From Demequina lignilytica (GTDB taxonomy: Bacteria; Actinomycetota; Actinomycetes; Actinomycetales; Demequinaceae): a stretch of 64,000 nucleotides of DNA. Under the pieces are notes generated by a model. It made no database searches. It saw nothing but the letters and a program-made list of their open reading frames with translations, and was not told the DNA's origin. The stretch is from positions 62,001 to 126,000 of the forward strand of contig NZ_JAUHPX010000006.1 in NCBI RefSeq assembly GCF_030418305.1, in the 5' to 3' direction. The translations under genes were made by a program, and so were the position numbers. This document shows, piece by piece, positions 7,176 to 15,204 of this stretch (its first letter is position 1; each line of letters starts with the position of its first letter).

Positions 7176-8570
7176 ATGGCTGACAACAGGCTCAACGCCC
7201 ACCAGATTGCTGTTCTCGAGTGGGTGCGCGCGGGCTGCCCGGAGGACGGGGCCGGCTCGGGAAGCTCATATCGGCTGAGCGCGCGCGCCCTCGAGAGCCG
7301 AGGTCTGGTGAAGATCCGCGGTCGGGGAAGCACGTGGAGGATCGAGCTCACCGACGCGGGGCGAGCGTGGACTCAACCCACGAAGGGCGGCCCCACCGCA
7401 CCCAAGCGTTCGACGGCGCTGCCGCTGGCGGGACGCGGGACAGGCACGAGAAGCGAACTCCACGGCACCCCACCGAGCGGGTCCGTCAACCCGGACGAGC
7501 TGCTCGCTGAGGTGATCGCCGCTGGCGGTGCTCTTGATCTGGTTGGCGAGGTGGACGAGGCGCTTTACCGGTCGGTGGTGAAGCGTGCGTTGAAGAGCAG
7601 TGCGCGACCGCGAGGCAAGCGCCTCGACCTGGAGTACACGGGCGGTTTCCTTCAGCGACGGTGGGCTGTGAAGTTGGTGGACTACTTCGAGGATCTGGTG
7701 GACGAGCGGGCGGTCGTGGTTCCCGCACGTGTGGGCAAGTACCACCCGGTCATACGGGAGTTCCTCGATGACAAGAAGCAGGTCGCCGTGACCCGCGCCG
7801 CTGCGCCCCGTGCGGGTCGGATCCTGGAGGCTCTTGTCCGTGCGATCGTCGAGTCCGGCGGGACAGTCGAACGCGAACGAGATCGCACAAGCCTCCACGG
7901 CGTCCCGAGCAGCGCATACCGCTTGCGTGCGACCGCGGGGTCAGGACATGTGTTCGTCGTTCACATCAGTGAGCGGCGCAAGCGCGTCACGCACGAAGTC
8001 CCCGAGAGTGAGCGCCGGTACTCGTTCGCACCGAGTCGGGTCTACGAGTACGTGCCGACGGGCGAGCTCACAGTCGGTGTCAGTCCCGTTCGGGACGCGT
8101 CGACGCGGTCCGCTGTGACCGATGGCGCGCGTGCACTTGTCGAGGTACGCCTCGGCGAGCTGATGCGGACGTTGGAGGTCGAGTGCATGTATCGCGACCT
8201 GCGCGCCCGGAAGGCTGACCTCGAGCGGCAGGCGCGCCTTCTCCGATGGGAGGTCGCGATGGAGCGTGCTCGCGCGGCGTTCCGGGAGGACTACGAGCGC
8301 CGGCACCTCAACGCGCTGGCGAGCCGTTGGGAGGAGGCGATGCGCCTGCGGTCCTTCGTTGACGCAATGACCAAACGCGCCTCCGAGAATGGCTCCGAAC
8401 CGGCTGCCGACGCGACGGCGGCACTGGCACGGGCGTCGGCGATCGCAGACTCGCTCGACCCGACCAGCCGGCTGGAGTCGGTCCTGTGCGAGATTCCCGA
8501 GCCCAAGCCTGATAACCTCACGCCGTTTCTGGGCGGCCTCAGTCCCTACGGGCCCGACGGTCACAGGTGA
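7176..8570 (+). CDS. Hypothetical protein with N-terminal winged-helix-like segment and coiled coil
   Basis: A 464-residue protein. Residues 1-70 look like a winged helix (HQIAVLEWVRAG..., YRLSARALESRGLVKIRGRG, then TWRIELTDAGR), as in MarR-type domains. Residues about 100-330 are mixed and basic. From about 340 to 410 a charged coiled coil (CMYRDLRARKADLERQARLL...) follows, with a Pro/Asn tail. Probably DNA-binding, possibly with a structural role; no family recognised. The region 6878-7175 upstream separates it from a divergent gene and shows no other feature. Confidence 0.6.
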   Translation: MADNRLNAHQIAVLEWVRAGCPEDGAGSGSSYRLSARALESRGLVKIRGRGSTWRIELTDAGRAWTQPTKGGPTAPKRSTALPLAGRGTGTRSELHGTPPSGSVNPDELLAEVIAAGGALDLVGEVDEALYRSVVKRALKSSARPRGKRLDLEYTGGFLQRRWAVKLVDYFEDLVDERAVVVPARVGKYHPVIREFLDDKKQVAVTRAAAPRAGRILEALVRAIVESGGTVERERDRTSLHGVPSSAYRLRATAGSGHVFVVHISERRKRVTHEVPESERRYSFAPSRVYEYVPTGELTVGVSPVRDASTRSAVTDGARALVEVRLGELMRTLEVECMYRDLRARKADLERQARLLRWEVAMERARAAFREDYERRHLNALASRWEEAMRLRSFVDAMTKRASENGSEPAADATAALARASAIADSLDPTSRLESVLCEIPEPKPDNLTPFLGGLSPYGPDGHR

Positions 8571-8572
8571 GA

Positions 8573-8610
8573 GCCAGGTCAGACGCCTTCCGTGCATCGT
8601 CTGACCTGGC
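8573..8610. terminator. Bidirectional hairpin terminator
   Basis: A perfect 13-bp stem (GCCAGGTCAGACG at 8573-8585 and its complement at 8598-8610) with a 12-base loop. It sits between the convergent genes ending at 8570 and 8637. There is no T-run, as is common in high-GC actinobacteria. Confidence 0.7.
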
Positions 8611-8636
8611 CACTGGGTGACGCGCTAGGTCGCTCC

Positions 8637-9035
8637 TCACTGGGCGCGCAGGGACTGCAGCTGGCGGCCCGATCCGTCGTCGATGGTCCAGAACGTCCAG
8701 CCGTTGCGGTTCGAGTCGACGTCCGGGCGCTCGCTCGCGACGACGGCACGCGCGGCCGCGCTCGGGGACTTGTAGCGCGAGTTCGCCAAAGCGCCGGCGG
8801 TGATCGTGATGCTGGTGGTGACAGGGTCGAAGACCCCCTTGAAGCGGGCCCCGTTGTAGTCGGCGTAGACCCCGGTCCCGTCGGCGACGGGGCCGGCCTG
8901 GGCAGCCGGAGCGGCGATGCTCGGCGCGGCCTGCGCGACAAGCTTCTCAATGACCTCGCCGACGCTCATGCCAGTCAGCTGGCCGGCAAGCTCGAGTGCG
9001 CCGTAGGTGGTGTCGTTGATCTGGACGGTTCGCAC
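8637..9035 (-). CDS. Small protein: ribbon-helix-helix-like N-terminus and RAMA-like C-terminus
   Basis: A 132-residue protein from a GTG at 9035 with a GGAG site. The first 40 residues (RTVQINDTTYGALELAGQLT, then GMSVGEVIEKLV) resemble a ribbon-helix-helix DNA-binding unit. After an alanine/proline linker, residues 60-132 carry a small beta domain with YNGARFKGVFD, SPSAAARAVV, RNGWTFWTI and a final LQSLR. This pattern resembles the RAMA or DUF4357 domains linked to adenine-methylation systems. RAMA domains are thought to recognise modified DNA; that is inferred here. It has its own promoter. Confidence 0.6.
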   Translation of the reverse strand: MRTVQINDTTYGALELAGQLTGMSVGEVIEKLVAQAAPSIAAPAAQAGPVADGTGVYADYNGARFKGVFDPVTTSITITAGALANSRYKSPSAAARAVVASERPDVDSNRNGWTFWTIDDGSGRQLQSLRAQ

Positions 9036-9069
9036 GGTGCTTCTCCTTCTCGGGTGGGTGCGTGCCATC

Positions 9070-9098
9070 ACAATAACTCAGCACAGCAAGCCAGACAA
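9070..9098 (-). promoter_or_regulatory. Predicted promoter of the RHH/RAMA-like gene
   Basis: Minus-strand TTGTCT (9098-9093), 17-base spacer, TATTGT (9075-9070). The predicted start is about 28 bases before the GTG at 9035. The surrounding DNA is markedly AT-rich compared with the window. Confidence 0.55.
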
Positions 9099-9193
9099 GT
9101 ATTTTTCCTATTTCCAAGAAGAGCGCTTCGGCTGATGCCAAAGGACTGACGACGGACGCCGCACCCCCTCAGTCCGCCTCACGAAATTCCCTC

Positions 9194-9222
9194 TTGACCC
9201 GTGCGCCCTCCATCGATATCCT
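9194..9222 (+). promoter_or_regulatory. Predicted promoter of the S1-domain gene
   Basis: TTGACC (9194-9199), an ideal 17-base spacer, and TATCCT (9217-9222). The predicted start is near 9229, about 47 bases before the ATG at 9276. It is one of the best promoter matches in the window and is divergent from the promoter at 9070-9098. Confidence 0.65.
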
Positions 9223-9275
9223 GAAAAACTTTGCACCGCCCAGGACGCGGTGTGACAGGCACTGAGGGGTATCTC

Positions 9276-10415
9276 ATGGCGAAGGCGTCAGCGGGAGGCT
9301 ATGGCCAGTCTGCGAGGGGTCGTAGTGGCTCGTCGTCGGCGCAGCGCGCGTCGAACACGCGCATGTGGGGTCAGCCCGCGACAGCTGCTCAGCTGTCGGT
9401 GTTGAAGGCGCACGGCAACTACGACGGGAAGTACTACAGCAAGGGACGAGCGGGCCAGACGATCGGCCAGTCGGTCCGCAGTGCAGGCAACAGCACGGTC
9501 GCACCCGACCGGGCGACCACCATCGCCAGCCGGGCCTTGCTCGAGGCGGCGACGAACCACGCAGCACGCAGGACCGACGCCCGGGCCATCCCACCGACCA
9601 CCTCGCACTCTGAGGCCATCCATGACTATGCGGCCAGCGCCGCGCCTGACCACTTCATCGTCGAGGAAGGAACCCTCATGTCCCAGCTCACCGTCACCCA
9701 CCACACGATGGCCAACACCGTCGAGCTCGCTTCGACCGCATCGGCTACGGCCGTGCCGTTCGACTTCATCGCCGAGATGGAGCGCACCCACCTGGCCGCG
9801 GTCGCGGCCCAGGTCGGGGCCGGCGACCCGCGCCACGTCCACCAGCTCGAGAAGGGGTGGGCTCACGCGAAGGTCACGATGGCCACAACCTTCGCGCGCG
9901 CCCACAACGAGCTCGTTGCCATCCTGCACGAGGCTCCGGCCGGCACCATCGCGTCGATCGAGGCCGCTGCCAACGAGATCCTCTGGAACGCCTGCTCGGC
10001 AGACATCGAGAGGACCCTCATGGAAACCGCTCAGCGCACCAAGGGCACCACCAAGCCGTCCCAGGTGATCGACCTGCTCCTCACGGAGGTCAAGCACCGC
10101 GTCGAGACGGCGACCATCATCGCGCGCGGACAGGTCGAGCTCGCGACGATCCAGGCCGCCACACCGCCCTCGCCCAACAGGGGCTATGAGCCTGCCTGGG
10201 GTGAGGTCACCGGGATCAAGCCCTTCGGCGCGTTCATCCGGCTGCGCTCGGGCGAGACCGGACTCCTGCACGTGTCCGAAATGCACGTCCTCAACGGAGG
10301 AAGGCAAGTGGCGAACCCTGAGACCGTGCTGAACGTCGGCCAGACGGTGTACCTGCGAGTCACCGGCAAGAACGACGAGGGCAAGCTCAACTTCGCCCCC
10401 GCGAAGGAGGCCTGA
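9276..10415 (+). CDS. Protein with C-terminal S1 RNA-binding domain
   Basis: A 379-residue protein starting MAKASAGGYGQSARGRSG after GAGGGG. The N-terminus is low-complexity (Gly/Ser/Arg), followed by a short 'ATAAQLSVLKAHGNYDG' motif common in actinobacterial phage and plasmid proteins. The middle (about 130-300) is helical. The last 75 residues are a clear S1 domain: GEVTGIKPFGAFIRL, GLLHVSEMH, then NVGQTVYLRV. S1 domains bind single-stranded RNA. This looks like an RNA-binding accessory protein of the mobile region. The small gene at 10418 follows after 2 bases. Confidence 0.75.
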   Translation: MAKASAGGYGQSARGRSGSSSAQRASNTRMWGQPATAAQLSVLKAHGNYDGKYYSKGRAGQTIGQSVRSAGNSTVAPDRATTIASRALLEAATNHAARRTDARAIPPTTSHSEAIHDYAASAAPDHFIVEEGTLMSQLTVTHHTMANTVELASTASATAVPFDFIAEMERTHLAAVAAQVGAGDPRHVHQLEKGWAHAKVTMATTFARAHNELVAILHEAPAGTIASIEAAANEILWNACSADIERTLMETAQRTKGTTKPSQVIDLLLTEVKHRVETATIIARGQVELATIQAATPPSPNRGYEPAWGEVTGIKPFGAFIRLRSGETGLLHVSEMHVLNGGRQVANPETVLNVGQTVYLRVTGKNDEGKLNFAPAKEA

Positions 10416-10417
10416 CC

Positions 10418-10627
10418 ATGATCACCGTTTGGATTCAGGATCTTGTCGGCCACCTCATGGCCAACAAGCTCGCACCCGCCGTGACCCGTGCGGTCACGAA
10501 GGTCCTGCCCTCAGCCTCCCCCGCCACGGTGGCGAACATGGTCGACCAGTTGCTCGACCCGACCTTCCGCACCTCACAAGACCCGCGAGGTGGGACCGTT
10601 GGTGCCCGTCGCGACGGCAAGCAGTAG
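10418..10627 (+). CDS. Small hypothetical protein
   Basis: A 69-residue protein (MITVWIQDLVGHLMANKLAP...) with an amphipathic N-terminal helix and a basic tail. It starts 2 bases after the S1-domain gene; the GGAGG in that gene's last codons is its ribosome site, so translation is coupled. No family recognised. It precedes the ATPase gene by 30 bases and may be part of one transcript from the promoter at 9194. Confidence 0.55.
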   Translation: MITVWIQDLVGHLMANKLAPAVTRAVTKVLPSASPATVANMVDQLLDPTFRTSQDPRGGTVGARRDGKQ

Positions 10628-10657
10628 GTTCAGCAGGTAGGCGAGGAGGAAAGTTAA

Positions 10658-11920
10658 ATGCGCGATGATGTGCAGGCCCAGGATTCCACGAACGGTACCG
10701 ACGCGCAGCGATCCAATGCGCCGGCACCACACGCTCGCGCGATTATCGATGCGCTTGCCGTCGAGAACGTCAAGGCGTTCGCCGGGCGGCACGAGGTCCC
10801 GCTCGCGCCGCTGACACTCATCTTCGGGCCCAACGCTGCGGGAAAATCGACACTCATCCAAAGCCTGCGGCTGTTCGCCCGCGCCGTGGCCTCGGGCCGC
10901 CGCGATGCGCTCGGAGTCTTCGAAGCATGCTTCCTGGGCGAACAGTCGCCCATCGACACGCTCACCTCCGGTCACGACGAGGACCTTGCGCTCTCGGTGG
11001 GCGTCCACCTACCCGGGACCTCGCGGCATCTGGGGCTGGGGGCCAACCTTCAGTTCTTCCGCCACCCGATTGCGGATCTGATCGAGTGGAACTCTCAAAT
11101 CATCGAGGACCAAGGCAGCACCGCCGTCAAGCACTTCCGCATCGATCCGGAGCCGACGAACCACGGTGAACCAGAGGCCCACTATTGGGTCGCAGTGGGC
11201 GATGGGGACCTCAAGCGGGTCCGGGCCGACCCGGACCTTTTCGCTGGCGACGACGCGCATGCGGATCGACTCTATGACTTGGCGAAACACGCGGTCTTCC
11301 TCGGACCGCACAGGGGCGATCCGCAGGCGCGCTACGAGTCCACCGGTGACTTTTTTCGGGCGTCAATCGACAGCAAGCACGTCGGCGGCCCGGACCAGTT
11401 CAACGCCATGCTCGCACGCCTGGAAATGCCGTACCAGTTCCAAGCGCGCGAGCGATTCACGCCCGAGGGACGCGTGCGAAACATCTGGCAACTCGTCGAT
11501 ACCCGCACCAGCGTCGACGTCGACCTCAACCAGGTTGGCTACGGCGTCGGACAGCTCTTGCCCGTCATCCAGGCATGCGTCCAGGCGTCAGAGCAGATCA
11601 TCTGTATCGAACAACCCGAGCTCCATCTCCACCCGAGGCTGCAGTCTAAGACCGGAGCGCTCCTCGCCCACGCGGTCCGCAATCGCAATCAAGTGATCGT
11701 GGAGACGCACTCGGAAAACCTCCTGTTGCGGATCAGGCGACTCGTGCAGCGCGGCCTGCTGCAGCCGGACGAAGTTGCTGTGATCTACGTCGACAATGAC
11801 GCAACTTCAGGAGCCTTCGCGGACCGACTTGAGTTGGGCACGGACGGGCGCTTGCTTGACCCATGGCCGACAGGGTTCTTCGACGACAGCCTTCACGACA
11901 TCCTCGGGATCTCGCAGTGA
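10658..11920 (+). CDS. DUF3696-type AAA/ABC-like ATPase
   Basis: A 420-residue ATPase. An N-terminal strand 'IIDALAVENVKAF' leads to Walker A GPNAAGKST (Gly57 to Thr65, Lys63). Further on come QIICIEQPELHLHP (Walker B and D-loop region, Glu321) and 'VIVETHSENLLLRI' (H-loop). The tail DPWPTGFFDD is typical of DUF3696 C-termini. Related SMC/OLD-like ATPases act as sensors or drivers in phage-defence pairs. AGGAGGAAAG precedes the ATG. The stop overlaps the GTG of the next gene (GTGA), so the two products are coupled and probably form a complex. Confidence 0.88.
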   Translation: MRDDVQAQDSTNGTDAQRSNAPAPHARAIIDALAVENVKAFAGRHEVPLAPLTLIFGPNAAGKSTLIQSLRLFARAVASGRRDALGVFEACFLGEQSPIDTLTSGHDEDLALSVGVHLPGTSRHLGLGANLQFFRHPIADLIEWNSQIIEDQGSTAVKHFRIDPEPTNHGEPEAHYWVAVGDGDLKRVRADPDLFAGDDAHADRLYDLAKHAVFLGPHRGDPQARYESTGDFFRASIDSKHVGGPDQFNAMLARLEMPYQFQARERFTPEGRVRNIWQLVDTRTSVDVDLNQVGYGVGQLLPVIQACVQASEQIICIEQPELHLHPRLQSKTGALLAHAVRNRNQVIVETHSENLLLRIRRLVQRGLLQPDEVAVIYVDNDATSGAFADRLELGTDGRLLDPWPTGFFDDSLHDILGISQ

Positions 11921-12981
11921 TCGCGCGAGTCGCGCTGGATGCGGACGCGCTCAACGCGTTCGCCGACGGCACACCTCGCTCGAGGAACGTCCACACGGCG
12001 GTCACCCGTGTACTCAGGGACCACGGAACACTCACCTTCCCCAGCACCACGGACCTTCTTGAGCTTCTGGCCGCGATTGACAACCTCGATCCCGACTCAA
12101 AGAGCCTATGGCAAGCCTCGCTGAAGGCGCTTCACACAACTAGGCGAGACACCACGCTTGCGGGCCAGACCGGAGTACACACAACCTGTGGAACCCCGCA
12201 GGGCGCACAGCGCCTCGCGGGGGAAGTTGACCTCATCGCAGTGTGCGAGGAGGTCGCGCGTAACCTCGAACTACCCCCACCGGGCCACTCGCGACTGAAC
12301 GCGAGCGCCGAGGTGTCACTGCTCGAATCAGTTGCTGCTTGCGATACCGTCCGGGGCCTTGAGCAATTGGTGCGCGAGCCGAACTACCCAGAGGGGGCCT
12401 CGCGGGAGGCGATCTGGCAGTCGCACATCATGCCGCTAGCACGGGGGGCCGAACGGGTAGTCATCCGCGACCGGTACCTACTGGCAAAGTGGCCAGATCG
12501 GCGTGAGCGAGGTGTGGCCCACCTGACGTGGATTCTCGAACGACTCGATGAAGTGGTCGCACCGACCGCGCGGGTGACCATCATCGCCGCTGACTTCGAG
12601 CTCGAGCCAGCTGCGCGCCAGGATGAGGCCCATACAAGCCTCGCATCGTATTTGGCGCAGCTCCCGCTGATCTCGTCGAGTTCCCACCGTATGCAGGTCA
12701 ATCTTGTCCCATGGAAGCGGTGGGCCAACTGGACGGGCGAAACAGCCAAGGCTCACAACCGCTACATCAGGTTCGACGGTTGGGCGGCGCTCGCGGTTGA
12801 AGAGGGGTTCGACCGGCTGAGCCAACCTGATGTGTGGGGCGTCGATGGGATCACCCTTCGGCGGATCTTTGCCGAGCAACCCTCACAGAAGGCGGGTACG
12901 ACGGAGCTCGCTCGACGTCATCGGCAGGAACGCGGCCTCGAGGGATTGGCGACCTGGAGATGGCCCCAGCGCGAACATTGA
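11917..12981 (+). CDS. Partner of the DUF3696 ATPase; MIT_C-like (phospholipase D-like) C-terminal part
   Basis: A 354-residue protein from the GTG at 11917, coupled to the ATPase gene by GTGA. It begins IARVALDADALNAFADG, with a PIN-like acidic strand end. The second half carries 'ERVVIRDRYLLAKW' (Asp185, Arg186, Tyr187), then a helix, 'RVTIIAADFE', and 'HNRYIRFDGW' (His280 to Trp289) followed by EEGFDRLSQP. The order matches the MIT_C domain of eukaryotic MITD1 (a phospholipase D-like fold) and a second protein in this window at 35344-36009. Likely role: effector of the ATPase pair. The domain call is by motif only and should be tested by structure prediction. Confidence 0.6.
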   Translation: MIARVALDADALNAFADGTPRSRNVHTAVTRVLRDHGTLTFPSTTDLLELLAAIDNLDPDSKSLWQASLKALHTTRRDTTLAGQTGVHTTCGTPQGAQRLAGEVDLIAVCEEVARNLELPPPGHSRLNASAEVSLLESVAACDTVRGLEQLVREPNYPEGASREAIWQSHIMPLARGAERVVIRDRYLLAKWPDRRERGVAHLTWILERLDEVVAPTARVTIIAADFELEPAARQDEAHTSLASYLAQLPLISSSSHRMQVNLVPWKRWANWTGETAKAHNRYIRFDGWAALAVEEGFDRLSQPDVWGVDGITLRRIFAEQPSQKAGTTELARRHRQERGLEGLATWRWPQREH

Positions 12982-13255
12982 GGATGCGCCTCGCTTGGCT
13001 CGCCGACTGCAGAGCGGCTTCGATCAGTTTTGGGACCGACCGGCCGTGCCGAGGACTTGGATGGCGCGGACCGAGCCGCCCAGTCCATCGCTGACGGCGT
13101 AGATTCATCAGCCGGCAGGGATCGGGCTCGGGCTCGGGTGCTGCACACGTAGGTCGGATGTATCGCTGGCTGGGCGGTCGCATGGAGTCCCGACAACGGA
13201 GGCAGGCGCGGCGAGCCTGGGACGGCTCACGCGCGGCACGCGCGAGCATGGTCGC

Positions 13256-13846
13256 GTGATCGTCACCACCACCGACAGTGTCGAGGGCCAGTCGGTCGTG
13301 CGCTATCTGCGCCCAGTTGCCGCGCAGGTTGTCGCCGGCACGAACTTCGTGAGCGACATTTTCGCCGGGTTCTCCGACGCCTTTGGCGGCAGGTCGCAGA
13401 CCTACGAGAGCTACATGGCGTCGATGTACAGCCAAGTGACCGACGAGCTTGAGTCGAGCGCGGCCAAGCTCGGCGCGAACGCCGTCCTCGCGGTCCGGTA
13501 CAACCTCGATTCCATCAGTGGCAAGAGCATGCAGATGTTCATGGTCCAAGCCGTCGGGACCGCTGTGGTGGTTGCGACGCCCGAGGAGGTCGAGCTCGAG
13601 GCCGCTCGCCAGGCCCAGTTGGAGGCCCAGCGGCAGGCGGAGCTCGACGAACGGCGCGGCAGGATCGAGGCCGCCGCCGAAGGGCTCGCGGGTCTTCTGA
13701 GCGATCCCGTTCTCGCACGGGAGGCCGCAGACGTCCTGCGCATGTATGGCAAGGATGTGTGCGCCGGATTCCTGATCAGGCGAGCCGGTGAGCTTGGCTT
13801 CCCTGATTTCCAGATCACGGCCGGGGAACTGCCCGACTCGCTGTAG
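13256..13846 (+). CDS. YbjQ/UPF0145-family protein with C-terminal extension
   Basis: A 196-residue protein starting at a GTG. The first 105 residues match the YbjQ (DUF74) fold: TTDSVEGQSVVRYLRPVAAQVV, an MYSQVTDELESSAAKLGANAV helix, then VLAVRYNLDSI. The family forms pentamers of unknown function. Residues 108-150 add a charged coiled coil, and the tail is a short helical bundle. The extension is unusual, as most YbjQ proteins stop near 105 residues. Transcribed alone; 12982-13255 upstream shows nothing else. Confidence 0.8.
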   Translation: MIVTTTDSVEGQSVVRYLRPVAAQVVAGTNFVSDIFAGFSDAFGGRSQTYESYMASMYSQVTDELESSAAKLGANAVLAVRYNLDSISGKSMQMFMVQAVGTAVVVATPEEVELEAARQAQLEAQRQAELDERRGRIEAAAEGLAGLLSDPVLAREAADVLRMYGKDVCAGFLIRRAGELGFPDFQITAGELPDSL

Positions 13847-14204
13847 TCACGCTCTCGGGCGGAGCGTCGATCTGCCGAACGCGCGATCGGCGCTAGCGGT
13901 CGGCGTTGTCGATCCATGTCCCCATCGTGGGGCGGCACGCGATGCTCGGGAGTGGTCGCGGCGAGCATGGCCGAAAACGGTCTACCGTCATGACTGCGGA
14001 TCGACGTGTGCGCGTCTGTCCAGGTGGCCGTGACCGCCGCATCGCGTACGATCGCGCAGCGGATCGTGCGCTCAGTGCAGGGTCGATCGTGGGCGACCCG
14101 CCGAAGGCTTCGGCCGAACTTGGGAGACCATCGGTCTGCCGGGTCGGCGCAGAATCTGGAGTGAAGGACGGATCCGTGTGTCGGGCCGTCAGGAGGGGGA
14201 CGTG
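13847..14204. other. Intergenic stretch, nothing recognised
   Basis: About 360 bases without a plausible gene, repeat or strong promoter. An open frame on the plus strand has no ribosome site and chance-like composition. Confidence 0.4.
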
Positions 14205-14432
14205 ATGTCGAACGGTGGCACTGAGCCGCAGTCGTCTACGCCCGAGCAGCTGCGCCGCGCCCGGGTTTCGACGAATCGTAGGAGTCCCGCGGCAGAAGCG
14301 GCCGCAGCGCTCCAGGAAGCGGAAGCCCTCGAAGCGTACGAGGCCGTCGTAGGCGAGTACAGGCCGGCGCTTGATCGCCTGGGCCAGGAACCCGACGAGG
14401 GTCCGGCGAGGCTCTCCGACTCCGCGAACTAG
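14205..14432 (+). CDS. Small acidic hypothetical protein
   Basis: A 75-residue protein (MSNGGTEPQSSTPEQLRRAR...) with a Ser/Thr/Pro-rich opening and a long Ala/Glu helix (AAEAAAALQEAEALEAYEAVV). The ATG at 14205 is preceded by AGGAGGGGG, supporting translation. No family recognised. Confidence 0.5.
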   Translation: MSNGGTEPQSSTPEQLRRARVSTNRRSPAAEAAAALQEAEALEAYEAVVGEYRPALDRLGQEPDEGPARLSDSAN

Positions 14433-14547
14433 GTCGTCCCCATGGGCCACGGCTGACGAGCCCGGAACCGGCGCGCGCCTCCCGCTGGGTGGCGTTTGAC
14501 CGCACGCGCTGTGAGCCATGTCAGACCCCGTGGGCACCATCACACCT

Positions 14548-15087
14548 ATGAGTTCTATTGCACCCTCCGACACCATTCCCGGGACCCCGACGGATTCCGG
14601 TGGTGACTCGCTGTGGGTGCTGCATGCGCCGTGCGGCTGCTCCTTCGGGTGGGCGGCGTACGACGTCCCTGGCATAGGACCGCTCCTGACGGAGGACATG
14701 GTCTGGGACTTCTCGCCGAACGGAGAGGTCTACAAGGCCCGCATGCGCGCCAAGGGCTTCCGATGGGTGCTCCTGATGGCTGAGCCCAAGAACTACCGCA
14801 CGGGTGACTGCACCCATGGCGACCCGTTCGAGCCCGATGTCTGGATCACTCTCGACGGATACACGTGGACCATTGGCGAGATGACCGACACGGTGCAGCA
14901 TCTCGTACCGTTGACGGACGTCGACCTGATCGAGTTCTACGAGTTCGGCTACTCCGGTGCGCACGTCGCCCCGTTGTGCGGGCGCGAGGCGATTTCCCCG
15001 TGGTGGAGTGCTCTCCGCGCCGATCCGTGCCTCGACTGCGAGAAGGTGGCGAGAGATATCGCGCGCGACGATGCGCGCCGAGGGTGA
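14548..15087 (+). CDS. Hypothetical Cys-containing protein, paralogue of the gene at 31284
   Basis: A 179-residue protein. Landmarks are LWVLHAPCGCSFGW, GIGPLLTEDMVWDF, and near the end HVAPLCG, PWWSALRADPCLDCE. The CGC pair and the final C..C could bind a metal. The protein at 31284-31826 shares every landmark, and its own clear ribosome site at the equivalent 'STIAPS' start supports choosing the ATG at 14548 here. No known family recognised. It precedes the methyltransferase gene by about 120 bases. Confidence 0.65.
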   Translation: MSSIAPSDTIPGTPTDSGGDSLWVLHAPCGCSFGWAAYDVPGIGPLLTEDMVWDFSPNGEVYKARMRAKGFRWVLLMAEPKNYRTGDCTHGDPFEPDVWITLDGYTWTIGEMTDTVQHLVPLTDVDLIEFYEFGYSGAHVAPLCGREAISPWWSALRADPCLDCEKVARDIARDDARRG

Positions 15088-15204
15088 CGGGCACTTCTTT
15101 CACCGACGCGGCAGCCTTTACAGGCCGTGGAGCTGGCTGTCAGTCCTCGTGACGATACTGATCGCGCACGGACTTCGCGGGCCGTGTCTGACGAGGAGAC
15201 ACAG

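Noticed and set aside
13906..14205. 99-codon plus-strand frame before the small acidic gene
   Set aside because: No ribosome site, Arg-rich chance composition, and it ends where the well-supported ATG at 14205 begins.
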